From positions 44,599 through 108,598 of the forward strand of contig JASBVF010000014.1 of assembly GCA_030147525.1 (NCBI GenBank): a DNA stretch of 64,000 nt, given 5' to 3'. Under the pieces are notes generated by a model. It was not told where the DNA came from, made no database searches, and was given only the letters and a program-made list of their open reading frames with translations. The DNA is from Bacteroidota bacterium. Its GTDB lineage: Bacteria > Bacteroidota > Bacteroidia > Chitinophagales > Saprospiraceae. The position numbers and the translations under genes were made by a program. Positions 44,901-51,875 of this stretch are shown in pieces; within the stretch, counting starts at the first letter, position 1, and each line of letters begins with the position of its first letter.

Positions 44901-45090
44901 CGCCGTCGTCTCTTGTGATTACACCATAGGTAGTACCGGACGGTGTGTGCGTTGCTTGTACAGTAGCCCCCGGCAGCGAGGTGCCATTGGCGTCAGTAAC
45001 TGTTCCATAAATAGAAGATGTAGTCACCTGTGCTGACAGGCCGACTGAAAGAATCATACAAACGATTTGAGAATAAATGGTTCGCAACAT
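41971..45090 (-). CDS. Oar-like TonB-dependent outer-membrane receptor
   Basis: 1,039 residues from the Met at 45090, which begins a signal peptide (MLRTIYSQIVCMILSVGLSA); the frame remains open to 45465 but that part opposes the cytochrome gene. After the signal comes a carboxypeptidase-regulatory-like domain (SSIYGTVTDANGTSLPGATV, residues about 25-110). A plug domain follows (VEVIGERTSVINSDRTGAAS, GRNDQFNNYSLDGSIFNNPF) and then a large barrel ending in the aromatic strand WQAQLGLRYNF. The plug and barrel resemble the Oar subclass, which has been linked to export or uptake of proteins and large molecules. It has its own terminator and is divergent from the cytochrome gene. Whether it serves the sulfur locus is unknown. 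Confidence 0.9.
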   Translation of the reverse strand: MLRTIYSQIVCMILSVGLSAQVTTSSIYGTVTDANGTSLPGATVQATHTPSGTTYGVITRDDGGYAIPNVRVGGPYKVEASYTGFQTFVQEDLFLKLGERRNLDISLKEGVELRAVEVIGERTSVINSDRTGAASYVTGEQLRTLPTITRSTADMTRLNPMAAEGGSFAGRNDQFNNYSLDGSIFNNPFGLDAATPGGQADAQPVSLDAIDQISVNIAPFDVTQSGFTGASVDAVTKSGTNKLTGSVFGYYRNKDMIGVKVDDTEVTRGDLSQLQTGFSVGGPIVKNKIFFFANLEIERRSDLGSYFSANRGQAGANVSRVLASDLEMVSSLLKSVHGYETGPYEDYKHQTNNQKGIFKLDFNLSNAHKLTTTFNFLDAFREKPAHPSAIGRRGPDFLTLQFANSGYRINNKLYSGTAELKSIFGNKFANKLQLGYTQFNDSRDPFSEPFPVLNIGKDGIRYIVAGHEPFSINNRLDQTVFQFTDNFNIYLKGHTLTIGTSFERFEFDNSFNLTGYGARVFFPDVDISEVATVVNSPEFKQEVADARAAFENNNKNGTWALAETNLGQWSFYAQDEWSVNKQLTVTIGLRSDMPLYFDTKELIQENIDRNCCYDPTITYYDEAGQPVTFDHTVLPEQTPLLSPRLGFNYDLHGDQSAQLRGGTGMFTGRFPFVWIGNQVANPNFFFYCVTDPEFKYPQVWRSNLGYDRKFGQGWTISWDVIYTKDIHAAMVRNYGLRLPGGKLQGPGSRPIYRPEDRATVFGDPTNAYVFTNTDAGRIFNTALQLEKMFPGGLRVSLGYNYLDAKDAASIDAEISSDAYDRNPANVQHSNTPELAPSLYGNKHRVVGSLYKKFSYADKWATHIAVFMEYLQGGRYSYTYSGDINNDGSPLNDLIYIPTDAEIDQMNFAGNASAQRTALKNYIAQDDYLSENRGKFAEKYGAVSPWYGRWDMRMMQEYSLSNGNSIQLSLDILNLGNLISSKWGVRQAATSTGLSQPIGVSVDGNGVPTYSFDPDLKETFFNDFSLNSRWQAQLGLRYNF

Positions 45091-45248
45091 AATTAGGAAA
45101 TTAGTGATGAGTAAACAGTGATGTAAATGTTTGGTAAAGTTAAAATAACCGGCCATGAATTCATCTTTAGGCTCCATTCTTTGACTAAGTCTTTTGCTAT
45201 TTATATTCTGTTTAGGTTTTATCTTTCCTGTCATAAACTCCACTCCAC

Positions 45249-47132
45249 ATGTTTTCAAAAAAAAATCCAAAATCCACCCTCCTCTACCTCCTCGCCGCCA
45301 CAGCTCTGGCCGCATGGCTGCTCTGGGTCCTACCCTCCAGTTGCAAAAGCGAAGCCCCGCCGGTGGAGGAAACAACCGCCCATTTTCACAAAATCCTCGG
45401 CACAGAGGAAACCTGCATGAACTGCCACGCAGACTACACCGGCTTCGTTCCGAATCACGATCCAAGGAACATCGGCTGCACCCCCTGCCACCTCGGCAAC
45501 CCCTATGCAGAAGAGGAAAAAGCCTCGCACGCAGGCATGGTACTTGTGCCCGGCAACCTCTCTGATGTGCACCGCACCTGCGGGGCCTCCAACTGCCACC
45601 ACGACATCGTGCCCCGCATCGAAAACTCGCTGATGACCTCGATAGCCGGGATCATCACGGTCAATCGTTTTACCTTCGGGGAGTCGGAAACGCTGTCGGC
45701 ATGGGCGCATGTGAAAGACCTGAGCAAGGACCACCCGGCGGACGTACACCTGCGCCACCTCTGCGCCTCCTGCCACTTAGGCAATGAAAAAACTAAGCCC
45801 GCTCCCGTCAGCGAAAGTTCCCGGGGCGGCGGCTGCATCGCCTGCCACCTGGACTACTCGAAAGCCGGTGATTTTCCTTCGGAAAAAACTGCGGAAGGCC
45901 CAAAATTTCATCCCGCCATTAACCTGCGGGTGACGAACGACCACTGCTTCGGCTGCCACAGCCGTTCGGGCCGCATCTCGACCAACTACGAGGGCTGGCA
46001 CGAGACGAAACTCGCAGCCGAAACCTACGCCGATCGCCAAGGTTACCGCTTGCTGGCCGATGGCCGCATTTTTCAAAAAATGAAACCCGACGTGCACCAC
46101 ACGGCCGGACTGGAGTGCATCGACTGTCACAGCGCCAAAGAAATCATGGGCGACGGCAAGCGCTATCTCCACGCCGAGGAGGCGGTGAAGGTCAGGTGCG
46201 AGGATTGTCATTTCAATGAAACACCAGTTACGGTTTACTATGACGACTTGGATATTGAATCAAAAAAAATCTTGTACTTGCGTGGAGCTGATTACCTCGA
46301 CGCCCGTTTCATCGTTGGACAAAAGTCATTCGAAGTTATGCCCAACGTGATTTGGGACAAAAAGCCCGTACTTATCGGAAAAAATTCCGGCAAACGGCAC
46401 CCGCTTAGACCTCCTGCAAGAGCCTGTATCCGTGGCAAGGCCCACGACGCCCTCACCTGCTCCGCCTGCCACACGGAATGGGCGCCGCAGTGCGTGGGTT
46501 GCCACAATAGTTTTGATCAAAATGAAATGGCCTACGACCTGCTCGACAAGCAGCAAACGCAGGGCAAGTGGGTGGAATACCTCGGCGAGTTTTTTGCGGA
46601 GCGCCCTACCCTTGGCGTGGTGAGCGAGGGAAACCTGCGGCGCATCAAACCGTTCGTGCCGGGCATGATCATGACGACGGACAAGTCGGGATTCCCCGGC
46701 CACGAGCAGTCGCCGGAGATTTTTCACCGGCTGTTCGCCCCGGTCGCCCCGCACACGACGAACCGGGAAGGCCGCTCCTGCGAATCCTGCCACAACGACC
46801 CACTGGCGCTGGGCTATGGGCGGGGCATTTTGAAATATGAAACCCGGGGTGGCAAGGGTCGCTGGCATTTCACCCCGGAGTACGAAAACTCGCCGCAGGA
46901 CGACCTGCCGCAGGATGCGTGGATCGGTTTTTTGAAAAAACCGTCCGGCACGCAGGCGACGAGGCCGAATGCACGGCCGTTCAATGTTGCGGAGCAGCAA
47001 AAAATACTGCGGGTGGGCGCCTGCCTGACCTGCCACCGGGGCGACTCGGAGGTGATGTTGCGCGGGTTGGAGGATTTTGAAAAAACGCTGAGGGAGGTGA
47101 GCGGGAAGTGCGTGCTGCCTGTTTTTAAATGA
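45249..47132 (+). CDS. Dodecahaem c-type cytochrome, membrane-anchored
   Basis: 627 residues. A hydrophobic N-terminal anchor (STLLYLLAATALAAWLLWVLP) is followed by PSSC, a poor lipobox, so it is either a lipoprotein or an N-terminally anchored periplasmic protein. Eleven CXXCH haem motifs begin at Cys56, 77, 172, 196, 233, 290, 317, 404, 415, 511 and about 597; one variant CX4CH motif starts at Cys111 (CGASNCH). That predicts up to 12 haems. No catalytic family such as NrfA or octahaem tetrathionate reductase is clearly matched. Placed among the Mo reductase and rhodanese genes, it probably moves electrons between the quinone pool or Mo complex and an acceptor in the periplasm. Confidence 0.92.
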   Translation: MFSKKNPKSTLLYLLAATALAAWLLWVLPSSCKSEAPPVEETTAHFHKILGTEETCMNCHADYTGFVPNHDPRNIGCTPCHLGNPYAEEEKASHAGMVLVPGNLSDVHRTCGASNCHHDIVPRIENSLMTSIAGIITVNRFTFGESETLSAWAHVKDLSKDHPADVHLRHLCASCHLGNEKTKPAPVSESSRGGGCIACHLDYSKAGDFPSEKTAEGPKFHPAINLRVTNDHCFGCHSRSGRISTNYEGWHETKLAAETYADRQGYRLLADGRIFQKMKPDVHHTAGLECIDCHSAKEIMGDGKRYLHAEEAVKVRCEDCHFNETPVTVYYDDLDIESKKILYLRGADYLDARFIVGQKSFEVMPNVIWDKKPVLIGKNSGKRHPLRPPARACIRGKAHDALTCSACHTEWAPQCVGCHNSFDQNEMAYDLLDKQQTQGKWVEYLGEFFAERPTLGVVSEGNLRRIKPFVPGMIMTTDKSGFPGHEQSPEIFHRLFAPVAPHTTNREGRSCESCHNDPLALGYGRGILKYETRGGKGRWHFTPEYENSPQDDLPQDAWIGFLKKPSGTQATRPNARPFNVAEQQKILRVGACLTCHRGDSEVMLRGLEDFEKTLREVSGKCVLPVFK

Positions 47133-47155
47133 AAAACGGCATTGCCGGGCTGCTT

Positions 47156-47249
47156 GGTTGTCATTGCCGCAGGCAAACCGCAACGTCATGCGGGCTGCCT
47201 GTTGAGACTTCACTCGTGACGTTGCAGGTTGCCTGCGGCAATGACAACC
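47156..47249. repeat. Long hairpin between convergent cytochrome and rhodanese genes
   Basis: Arms 47156-47188 and 47217-47249 pair at 31 of 33 positions (GGTTGTCATTGCCGCAGG start) around a 28-nt loop. A bidirectional terminator or 3'-end protection element is likely. Confidence 0.88.
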
Positions 47250-47303
47250 GGAAAAAAGGGAAGGCCATCATTAAATTTTTTAAAAAGGGAGACCCCAAAA
47301 ATC

Positions 47304-47341
47304 AAGAAGTTCCGCCGGCACAAAGGCCGGCGAAACATCTT
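47304..47341. repeat. GC-rich hairpin near the rhodanese 3' end
   Basis: CGCCGGC (47313-47319) and GCCGGCG (47326-47332) form a perfect 7-bp stem with an ACAAAG loop; flanking AAG-AAGTTC and GAAACATCTT extend it with mismatches. No T-run. Confidence 0.6.
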
Positions 47342-47375
47342 GCCACTAACTTAATTAATAAGTGAGCGCTCAATC

Positions 47376-48227
47376 TTACTGGACGACGGGGTTGCTTGCT
47401 ACCCATTCCAGATAAGCCCCATCGTACACTCTCACTTTTTCGTATCCAAGAATATTTTTAAAAACAACAAACTCCACACACGCACGCACGCTGGTGCGGC
47501 AGTACATCAGGATTTCTGTATCGGCAGTGATACCGTTTTTCTCAGCTATGGCTTTCAGTTCTTCCGCAGTTTTGAATGCGCCTGTTTCCGTCAGCAAATC
47601 TTCATGATTAATGTTAATGGCACCGGGCAAGTGGCCTTCGCTTTTGCTCACGCCGTTGTATTCATCGGGCGTGCGGCAGTCGATGAGCACCACGCCGGGC
47701 TGGCCGGTGCGGGCTTTCACATCGTCGAGAGAGGCAAAAATCGCCGGGTTGACGGTTGGGGTGAAATCAGTGGCAGTGTACTTGGCCGGGGCTGAGGTCA
47801 GCGGCACCCGTGCGGCCCGCCAGGCGTCCATGTCTTTGTGTAAAATGCGGACATTATTGGCGCCGATGTATTTCAAAATCCAGTAAATACGGGTATTGTA
47901 CTTCTGTGAGCCGTCGTCGTAGATGACGACTTCCGAGTTTTCGTTGATGCCTTTCGAGCCGAAGAAAGCCGCCAGATCTTCCGGACTTTTGATCAAACCG
48001 TCAATGTCGCCGGGACGGTAGAGGTCGCCGTGTTCGATGTTGATGGCGCCTTTGATGTGGTTGACGTCGTAGTTCTTGGACTTGTTGGCATCCACAATGA
48101 CAAGTTTGTCATTGGACTTGGAGAGGGCCATAAAATCCTTGGCTGAAATGATGTCCACCTGTGCGGACACATTGCCCACAAGCAGGATAGCCAGGATGAA
48201 TGAACCGATGATATTTAGCACTTTCAT
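47376..48227 (-). CDS. Exported tandem-domain rhodanese (sulfurtransferase)
   Basis: 283 residues with signal peptide (MKVLNIIGSFILAILLVGNV, ending SAQ), so periplasmic. Two rhodanese domains as in thiosulfate or 3-mercaptopyruvate sulfurtransferases. The N-terminal domain (LVIVDANKSKNYDVNHIKGA) has a non-catalytic loop VVIYDDGSQKYNTR. The C-terminal domain (VVLIDCRTPDEYNG, GHLPGAININHEDL) carries the active loop LMYCRTSVRACV with the persulfide-forming cysteine. It would move sulfane sulfur from thiosulfate, polysulfide or mercaptopyruvate to an acceptor. It lies downstream of the porin and the lipoprotein rhodanese in one co-directional run. Confidence 0.92.
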   Translation of the reverse strand: MKVLNIIGSFILAILLVGNVSAQVDIISAKDFMALSKSNDKLVIVDANKSKNYDVNHIKGAINIEHGDLYRPGDIDGLIKSPEDLAAFFGSKGINENSEVVIYDDGSQKYNTRIYWILKYIGANNVRILHKDMDAWRAARVPLTSAPAKYTATDFTPTVNPAIFASLDDVKARTGQPGVVLIDCRTPDEYNGVSKSEGHLPGAININHEDLLTETGAFKTAEELKAIAEKNGITADTEILMYCRTSVRACVEFVVFKNILGYEKVRVYDGAYLEWVASNPVVQ

Positions 48228-48241
48228 TGTCGTCTTTTTTG

Positions 48242-48322
48242 GCTCCCGCAGGTTCCGCTGATTTACGCAGATAGATCCTTACAGGATGAAAATCTGCGTA
48301 AATCTGCGGGATCTGCGGGAGC
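48242..48322. repeat. CTCCCGCAG-family hairpin between porin and rhodanese genes
   Basis: The left arm begins GCTCCCGCAGGTTCCGCTGA; the right arm ends GGGATCTGCGGGAGC. About 27 of 31 positions pair. It is the fourth member of the family in the window. Confidence 0.85.
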
Positions 48323-48329
48323 ATTTTTA

Positions 48330-49433
48330 TCAAAATGATATCTGCGCCTGGATCAGCAGGGCATCGTTTTTAAATTCCACGGTACCGTCTTCCTCGACGT
48401 TGTAGAGGTAGTTGATCTGCACCCTCGTCCACTCGTTGGGGAAGATGTTGATGCCGTAGGTGATGGTGCTGAGCTGGTCGTGCAGAATATCGGCAGCCAT
48501 GTTCGGCTCGTAGTATTCGTATTTGATGACGGGCTGAACTTTCCAGGGCGTCATGTACATGGCCTGTACGAAGTAGCCGTTTCGGTTTACCGAGCCTTCA
48601 ATGGTCTGTTCGGGTTCGCCGCTGCAACCGCCGCCGGTGGTGTAGGAACCTATGTCGGCGCCTTTGACGTACTCACCCTGGATGAGGAACCCTTTGTATT
48701 TCAGTTCGAGGTCGAGGCCGAGGCGCTCTCTTTCGTCCTGCTTGTCAGCCGTGGGACTGAGCGCCGGATGTTTTCCAAAACGGTAGCTTGCACCGACGGT
48801 GATAAAATCCAGCGGATGGAAGGTTACCCGTCCGACGATGTCCTTGGCCCGGTTGTTATCGGTAAGGTTCATTCCGTTACCGTTCATGACGGCGAAGGAG
48901 TAACCGAACAGGTTCTTCGTTTTTGAACCAAAAATGCTGAGCGAATCGGTGCCACCTGAAATCATGATACCGAAATCCCGGCCCAACGAGGTAGCGACCA
49001 GGTTGTCAATTGCACGGGAGCGGTTGATCGTGTTCAGTTTGTGGCAGGGGGTGCCCAGCTCGAGGCCGAACGGGGTTTTAAACTGCCCCATCGAAATCCT
49101 GGCCCAGGGGCCAAAGCGGTTGTAGGAAACGTAAGCATCGAGAATATACGGCCCGTCCAGTCTCGGACTCAATTCCGCAATGGCGTAGTAACTAAAGTCG
49201 TAGGGAATGTTCCCGACCACGCCGAGGCGCAGGCGGTTGAAATAAAACGAGGCATCTTCCAGACTTTCGCCGGTGATTTTATCCTCGCCGAGAAAGTCGT
49301 AGCGGAACTCCGGCTGTAAAAAGCCGATAACCTGTACACCTTCGTCCGAAGATGGCTCGATACACCCTTGCGACCAGTTCACCTGCGGATAAAGGAAAAT
49401 GGCAGCCGCTATGATGAGCATTAGCTTTTTCAT
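48330..49433 (-). CDS. Outer-membrane porin of the OprP/OprO (phosphate-selective) type
   Basis: 367 residues from the Met at 49433, which starts a signal peptide (MKKLMLIIAAAIFLYPQVNW); the 21 open codons upstream are the intergenic hairpin. The mature protein has the family pattern: VQVIGFLQPEFRYDF, FNRLRLGVVGNIPYDFSYYA, ILDAYVSYNRFGPWARISMG, QFKTPFGLE, then alternating strands to a final NDALLIQAQISF. These porins form anion-preferring trimeric channels. Co-direction with two rhodanese genes suggests it admits an anionic sulfur compound such as thiosulfate or tetrathionate (inference). Confidence 0.85.
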   Translation of the reverse strand: MKKLMLIIAAAIFLYPQVNWSQGCIEPSSDEGVQVIGFLQPEFRYDFLGEDKITGESLEDASFYFNRLRLGVVGNIPYDFSYYAIAELSPRLDGPYILDAYVSYNRFGPWARISMGQFKTPFGLELGTPCHKLNTINRSRAIDNLVATSLGRDFGIMISGGTDSLSIFGSKTKNLFGYSFAVMNGNGMNLTDNNRAKDIVGRVTFHPLDFITVGASYRFGKHPALSPTADKQDERERLGLDLELKYKGFLIQGEYVKGADIGSYTTGGGCSGEPEQTIEGSVNRNGYFVQAMYMTPWKVQPVIKYEYYEPNMAADILHDQLSTITYGINIFPNEWTRVQINYLYNVEEDGTVEFKNDALLIQAQISF

Positions 49434-49453
49434 GGTGAAAATTTGGTGTAGTA

Positions 49454-49525
49454 GTGAATTGGTAAATTGGTGAATTAGTGAATTAGGCTTAACCAATTTA
49501 CTAATGCACCAATTTACTAATGCAC
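49454..49525. repeat. Long hairpin of GTGAATTGGTAAATTG units between rhodanese and porin genes
   Basis: Left arm 49454-49487 and right arm 49493-49525 pair imperfectly; each arm is built of repeated (G/C)AATT(A/G)GT units. Same architecture as the other hairpins of the locus with unrelated sequence. Confidence 0.8.
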
Positions 49526-49533
49526 CAGATTAC

Positions 49534-50547
49534 TTACTTAGGTCCATGCATGTTGCCGGAGGCATCGTAGTAGCCGAGGTTGCTCTGGCTACCGGCGCCT
49601 TCGCCGTGCCATGATTTCTTCTTGGCATCGTCTACAGTACTGACTTTCAACTTGTTATAAACAATTCCGTTAGCACCGAAAAGCATGCTGCGGCCGTTGT
49701 AGCCCAGTACGTCGAGCCAGCCGGTGATGATACCGGAGGTCTGACCGGTGTAGCAGTAAGTCAGGATGATCTTGGAAGGGTCGAGGTATTTCAGACCGGA
49801 GAGGTTCAGATCTTCGTAGATGCGATTGGCGCCGTTGATATGGCCAAATGCATTCCAGGACTCAATGGGCCAGTAGTTGTTGATGAAATAATTACCCGGA
49901 TTTCCGAGCACTGCATCTTTACCGACCGTCCAATCCTTGGTAAGCATGGCTTTCACCCTTTCCCGCAGAATGGCAGCACCTTCTGTTTCACCGGTGGTGA
50001 AATTTGGTGCACCGAATTCAGCTTTCACGGGCGGTTCGCCGGTAGTCACCCAGTTGGGCGAGCTGAAGTCAACAGCGTTGGATTTCCACTTACCGGCGAG
50101 GTCATCGTGCCAGCCTGACATACCCCACTTCAGGGCGTAGGCTTCGAACTTCATCAGACGAAGAGCAGCAGTTGCACGTGCGGCAGTTTGGCCGGTGTAG
50201 CAGGCGACGAGGATTTTCTTACCGTTGGCCTGAGCAGCTACGTCGAGTACATTGGCCAGCGTGGCGATGTGGGCGTCTTTGATGTGCCCTGCATCAAAAT
50301 CAGCCTGCGAGCGCAGGTCGATCACGAAGAAATCCGGCACAGAGTAATCCGTGGTGTTCACATTGACACCTGCAGAAGATTTCACCCAGCCACTCAGAAT
50401 AGTGGGCAGGTCAAGGTCATTCTGCGCCATGTATTGGGTCAGCACTTCAAATTCTGACTGTTCGGGAGTGACAGGATCATCCTTACAGCTACCCAGAAAC
50501 ATGACCGGAACTAACAGGATAACGAACCACTTAATCAAGTTTTTCAT
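49534..50547 (-). CDS. Double-rhodanese lipoprotein with two active-site cysteines
   Basis: 337 residues. Lipobox LGSC (FVILLVPVMFLGSC), so lipid-anchored. The first domain (DFFVIDLRSQADFDAGHIKD) has the active loop LVACYTGQTAARAT; the second (FGHINGANRIYEDLNL) has ILTYCYTGQTSGI. Both keep a cysteine followed by TGQT, a variant of the usual CxxGxR loop, so both could form persulfides. The C-terminal stretch (KKSWHGEGAGSQSNLGYYDA) is a short Gly/Ser-rich tail. It heads the minus-strand run rhodanese, porin, rhodanese; a Crp/Fnr-type operator lies 426 bp upstream. Confidence 0.9.
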   Translation of the reverse strand: MKNLIKWFVILLVPVMFLGSCKDDPVTPEQSEFEVLTQYMAQNDLDLPTILSGWVKSSAGVNVNTTDYSVPDFFVIDLRSQADFDAGHIKDAHIATLANVLDVAAQANGKKILVACYTGQTAARATAALRLMKFEAYALKWGMSGWHDDLAGKWKSNAVDFSSPNWVTTGEPPVKAEFGAPNFTTGETEGAAILRERVKAMLTKDWTVGKDAVLGNPGNYFINNYWPIESWNAFGHINGANRIYEDLNLSGLKYLDPSKIILTYCYTGQTSGIITGWLDVLGYNGRSMLFGANGIVYNKLKVSTVDDAKKKSWHGEGAGSQSNLGYYDASGNMHGPK

Positions 50548-50959
50548 GGCAAAAAATTTTGAAAAATACTGCCTTGTGAAATTGAAGAACCTTTAAATTT
50601 TTTATCCTTCAAACCCACAGCGACAGTTGTTGAGATTATTTTAATCGTTGAAATTTTCCGTTCTTCAATGCCACAAAATTTTATACTGTCGACTTTAGAA
50701 AAGATGATTTCCTCCAAAGTAAATCATGATTTTAATCAAAAATTAAGGGCTAAATCATTCATATGGCAGTTTTTTAACCAATGAAACAAATTAGAAAAAA
50801 GCACTTTTAAAGATCAAAAATCAAATGCTTCAAAATATTAGTCTGTTTTACAGATCATTAAATTATTATTTCAAAATTTAATTTTATTGTATTTACATTT
50901 ATAAGCAAATTCAAATGCACCAAACACAATGCTTCTTAAAATCACTTTTAAACCAATAA

Positions 50960-50967
50960 TAATTTTG
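50960..50967 (+). promoter_or_regulatory. Possible Bacteroidota -7 box toward the glycosyltransferase
   Basis: TAATTTTG matches TAnnTTTG. The operator at 50973-50988 would overlap its transcript start, so a bound regulator would repress this promoter. Confidence 0.4.
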
Positions 50968-50972
50968 AGTTT

Positions 50973-50988
50973 TGTGACAGATGTCACA
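50973..50988. promoter_or_regulatory. Crp/Fnr-family operator at the right end of the sulfur locus
   Basis: TGTGACAGATGTCACA, TGTGA-N6-TCACA. With its flank GAGTTTTGTGA it matches the operator before the Mo-enzyme operon at all but a few positions, pointing to a shared regulator. Confidence 0.7.
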
Positions 50989-51086
50989 TTCGAGGTTGGT
51001 TTTGACCCCAAAAACAACCCTGAAGCCAGACCCTGCATGGTTAAATTTTATCACAAAAAAGCCATCCAATCCCTACCTTCGCCTCC

Positions 51087-51866
51087 ATGTTTGCACGTCC
51101 ACCACTCCTCAGCATCATCACCGTCGTTTACAACGGCGGCTACTACCTCAGCGGCACCGCCCGCAGTGTGCTGGCGCAAACCTATCCGCACATCGAGTAC
51201 ATCATCGTGGACGGCGGCTCGACCGACCACACACTGACCGTTATCCACTGGGCAGAAATGGCCAACAGCCGACTCCTGAATGCAAAAATGCTGCGCTGGA
51301 TCAGCGAACCGGACCGTGGACTGTACGACGCCATGAACAAAGGACAGGGCATGGCCACCGGCGATTTCGTGTGGTTCCTCAATGCCGGCGATGAAATTTT
51401 CGAGGAGAAAACAGTGGAAAAAATGATGCAGCAATGCACCCCGGAAACAGATGTACTTTTCGGGGAAGCAATGTTAGTAAGCTTTACCCGGTGGCATCTG
51501 GGCACCCGAAGCCAGCTCACCACACAGAAACTACCGGAAAAACTGACCTGGGAAAGTCTGCGCATGGGCATGGTCGTCTGCCATCAGGCATTTGTGGCTA
51601 GGCGCAACATTGCTCTACAATTTATCGATGGCAACCTGGCTGCCGACATCGACTGGGTAATTGAAGTTTTGAAAAAAAGCAGGAAAAACGTGCATACGCA
51701 ACTCGTGCTGGCCGAGTACCTGGTGGGCGGCGTTTCAAAACAAAAACACCGGCAGTCGCTGAAGGACCGGTACGAGATTTTGAAAAAACACTACGGAAAA
51801 TGGCCCAACCTGTGGGCGCATGTTAAAATATTCTGGCGGGCATTTTGGTCTGATTCAAGCTACTGA
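51087..51866 (+). CDS. Family 2 glycosyltransferase
   Basis: 259 residues, GT-A fold, cytoplasmic (no signal or anchor). N-terminal SIITVVYNGGYYL, DGGSTDHTLTVI (the first acidic cluster), the substrate segment WISEPDRGLYDAMNKGQGMA, and FLNAGDEIF as the DXD-like motif. The C-terminal portion (MVVCHQAFVARR, AADIDWVIEVLKKS) fits WcaA-like sugar transferases that build surface polysaccharide. It stands alone; the gene converges on the SnoaL-like lipoprotein, their ends being 9 bp apart, with a TGAGCC/GGCTCA hairpin over both stop codons (51864-51878). Confidence 0.9.
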   Translation: MFARPPLLSIITVVYNGGYYLSGTARSVLAQTYPHIEYIIVDGGSTDHTLTVIHWAEMANSRLLNAKMLRWISEPDRGLYDAMNKGQGMATGDFVWFLNAGDEIFEEKTVEKMMQQCTPETDVLFGEAMLVSFTRWHLGTRSQLTTQKLPEKLTWESLRMGMVVCHQAFVARRNIALQFIDGNLAADIDWVIEVLKKSRKNVHTQLVLAEYLVGGVSKQKHRQSLKDRYEILKKHYGKWPNLWAHVKIFWRAFWSDSSY

Positions 51867-51875
51867 GCCGCCGGC

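Larger units (their letters stand above)
50548..51086. other. AT-rich divergent intergenic region with operator
   Basis: A 539-bp gap between the rhodanese lipoprotein and the glycosyltransferase. It holds a perfect Crp/Fnr-type dyad (50973-50988), an AAATCATGATTT palindrome (50721-50732) and a plus-strand TAATTTTG box (50960-50967). No exact minus-strand -7 box and no gene were found. Confidence 0.6.

Noticed and set aside
45091..45465. 125-codon extension of the TonB-dependent receptor frame
   Set aside because: It overlaps the cytochrome start on the other strand and precedes a proper signal peptide at 45090.
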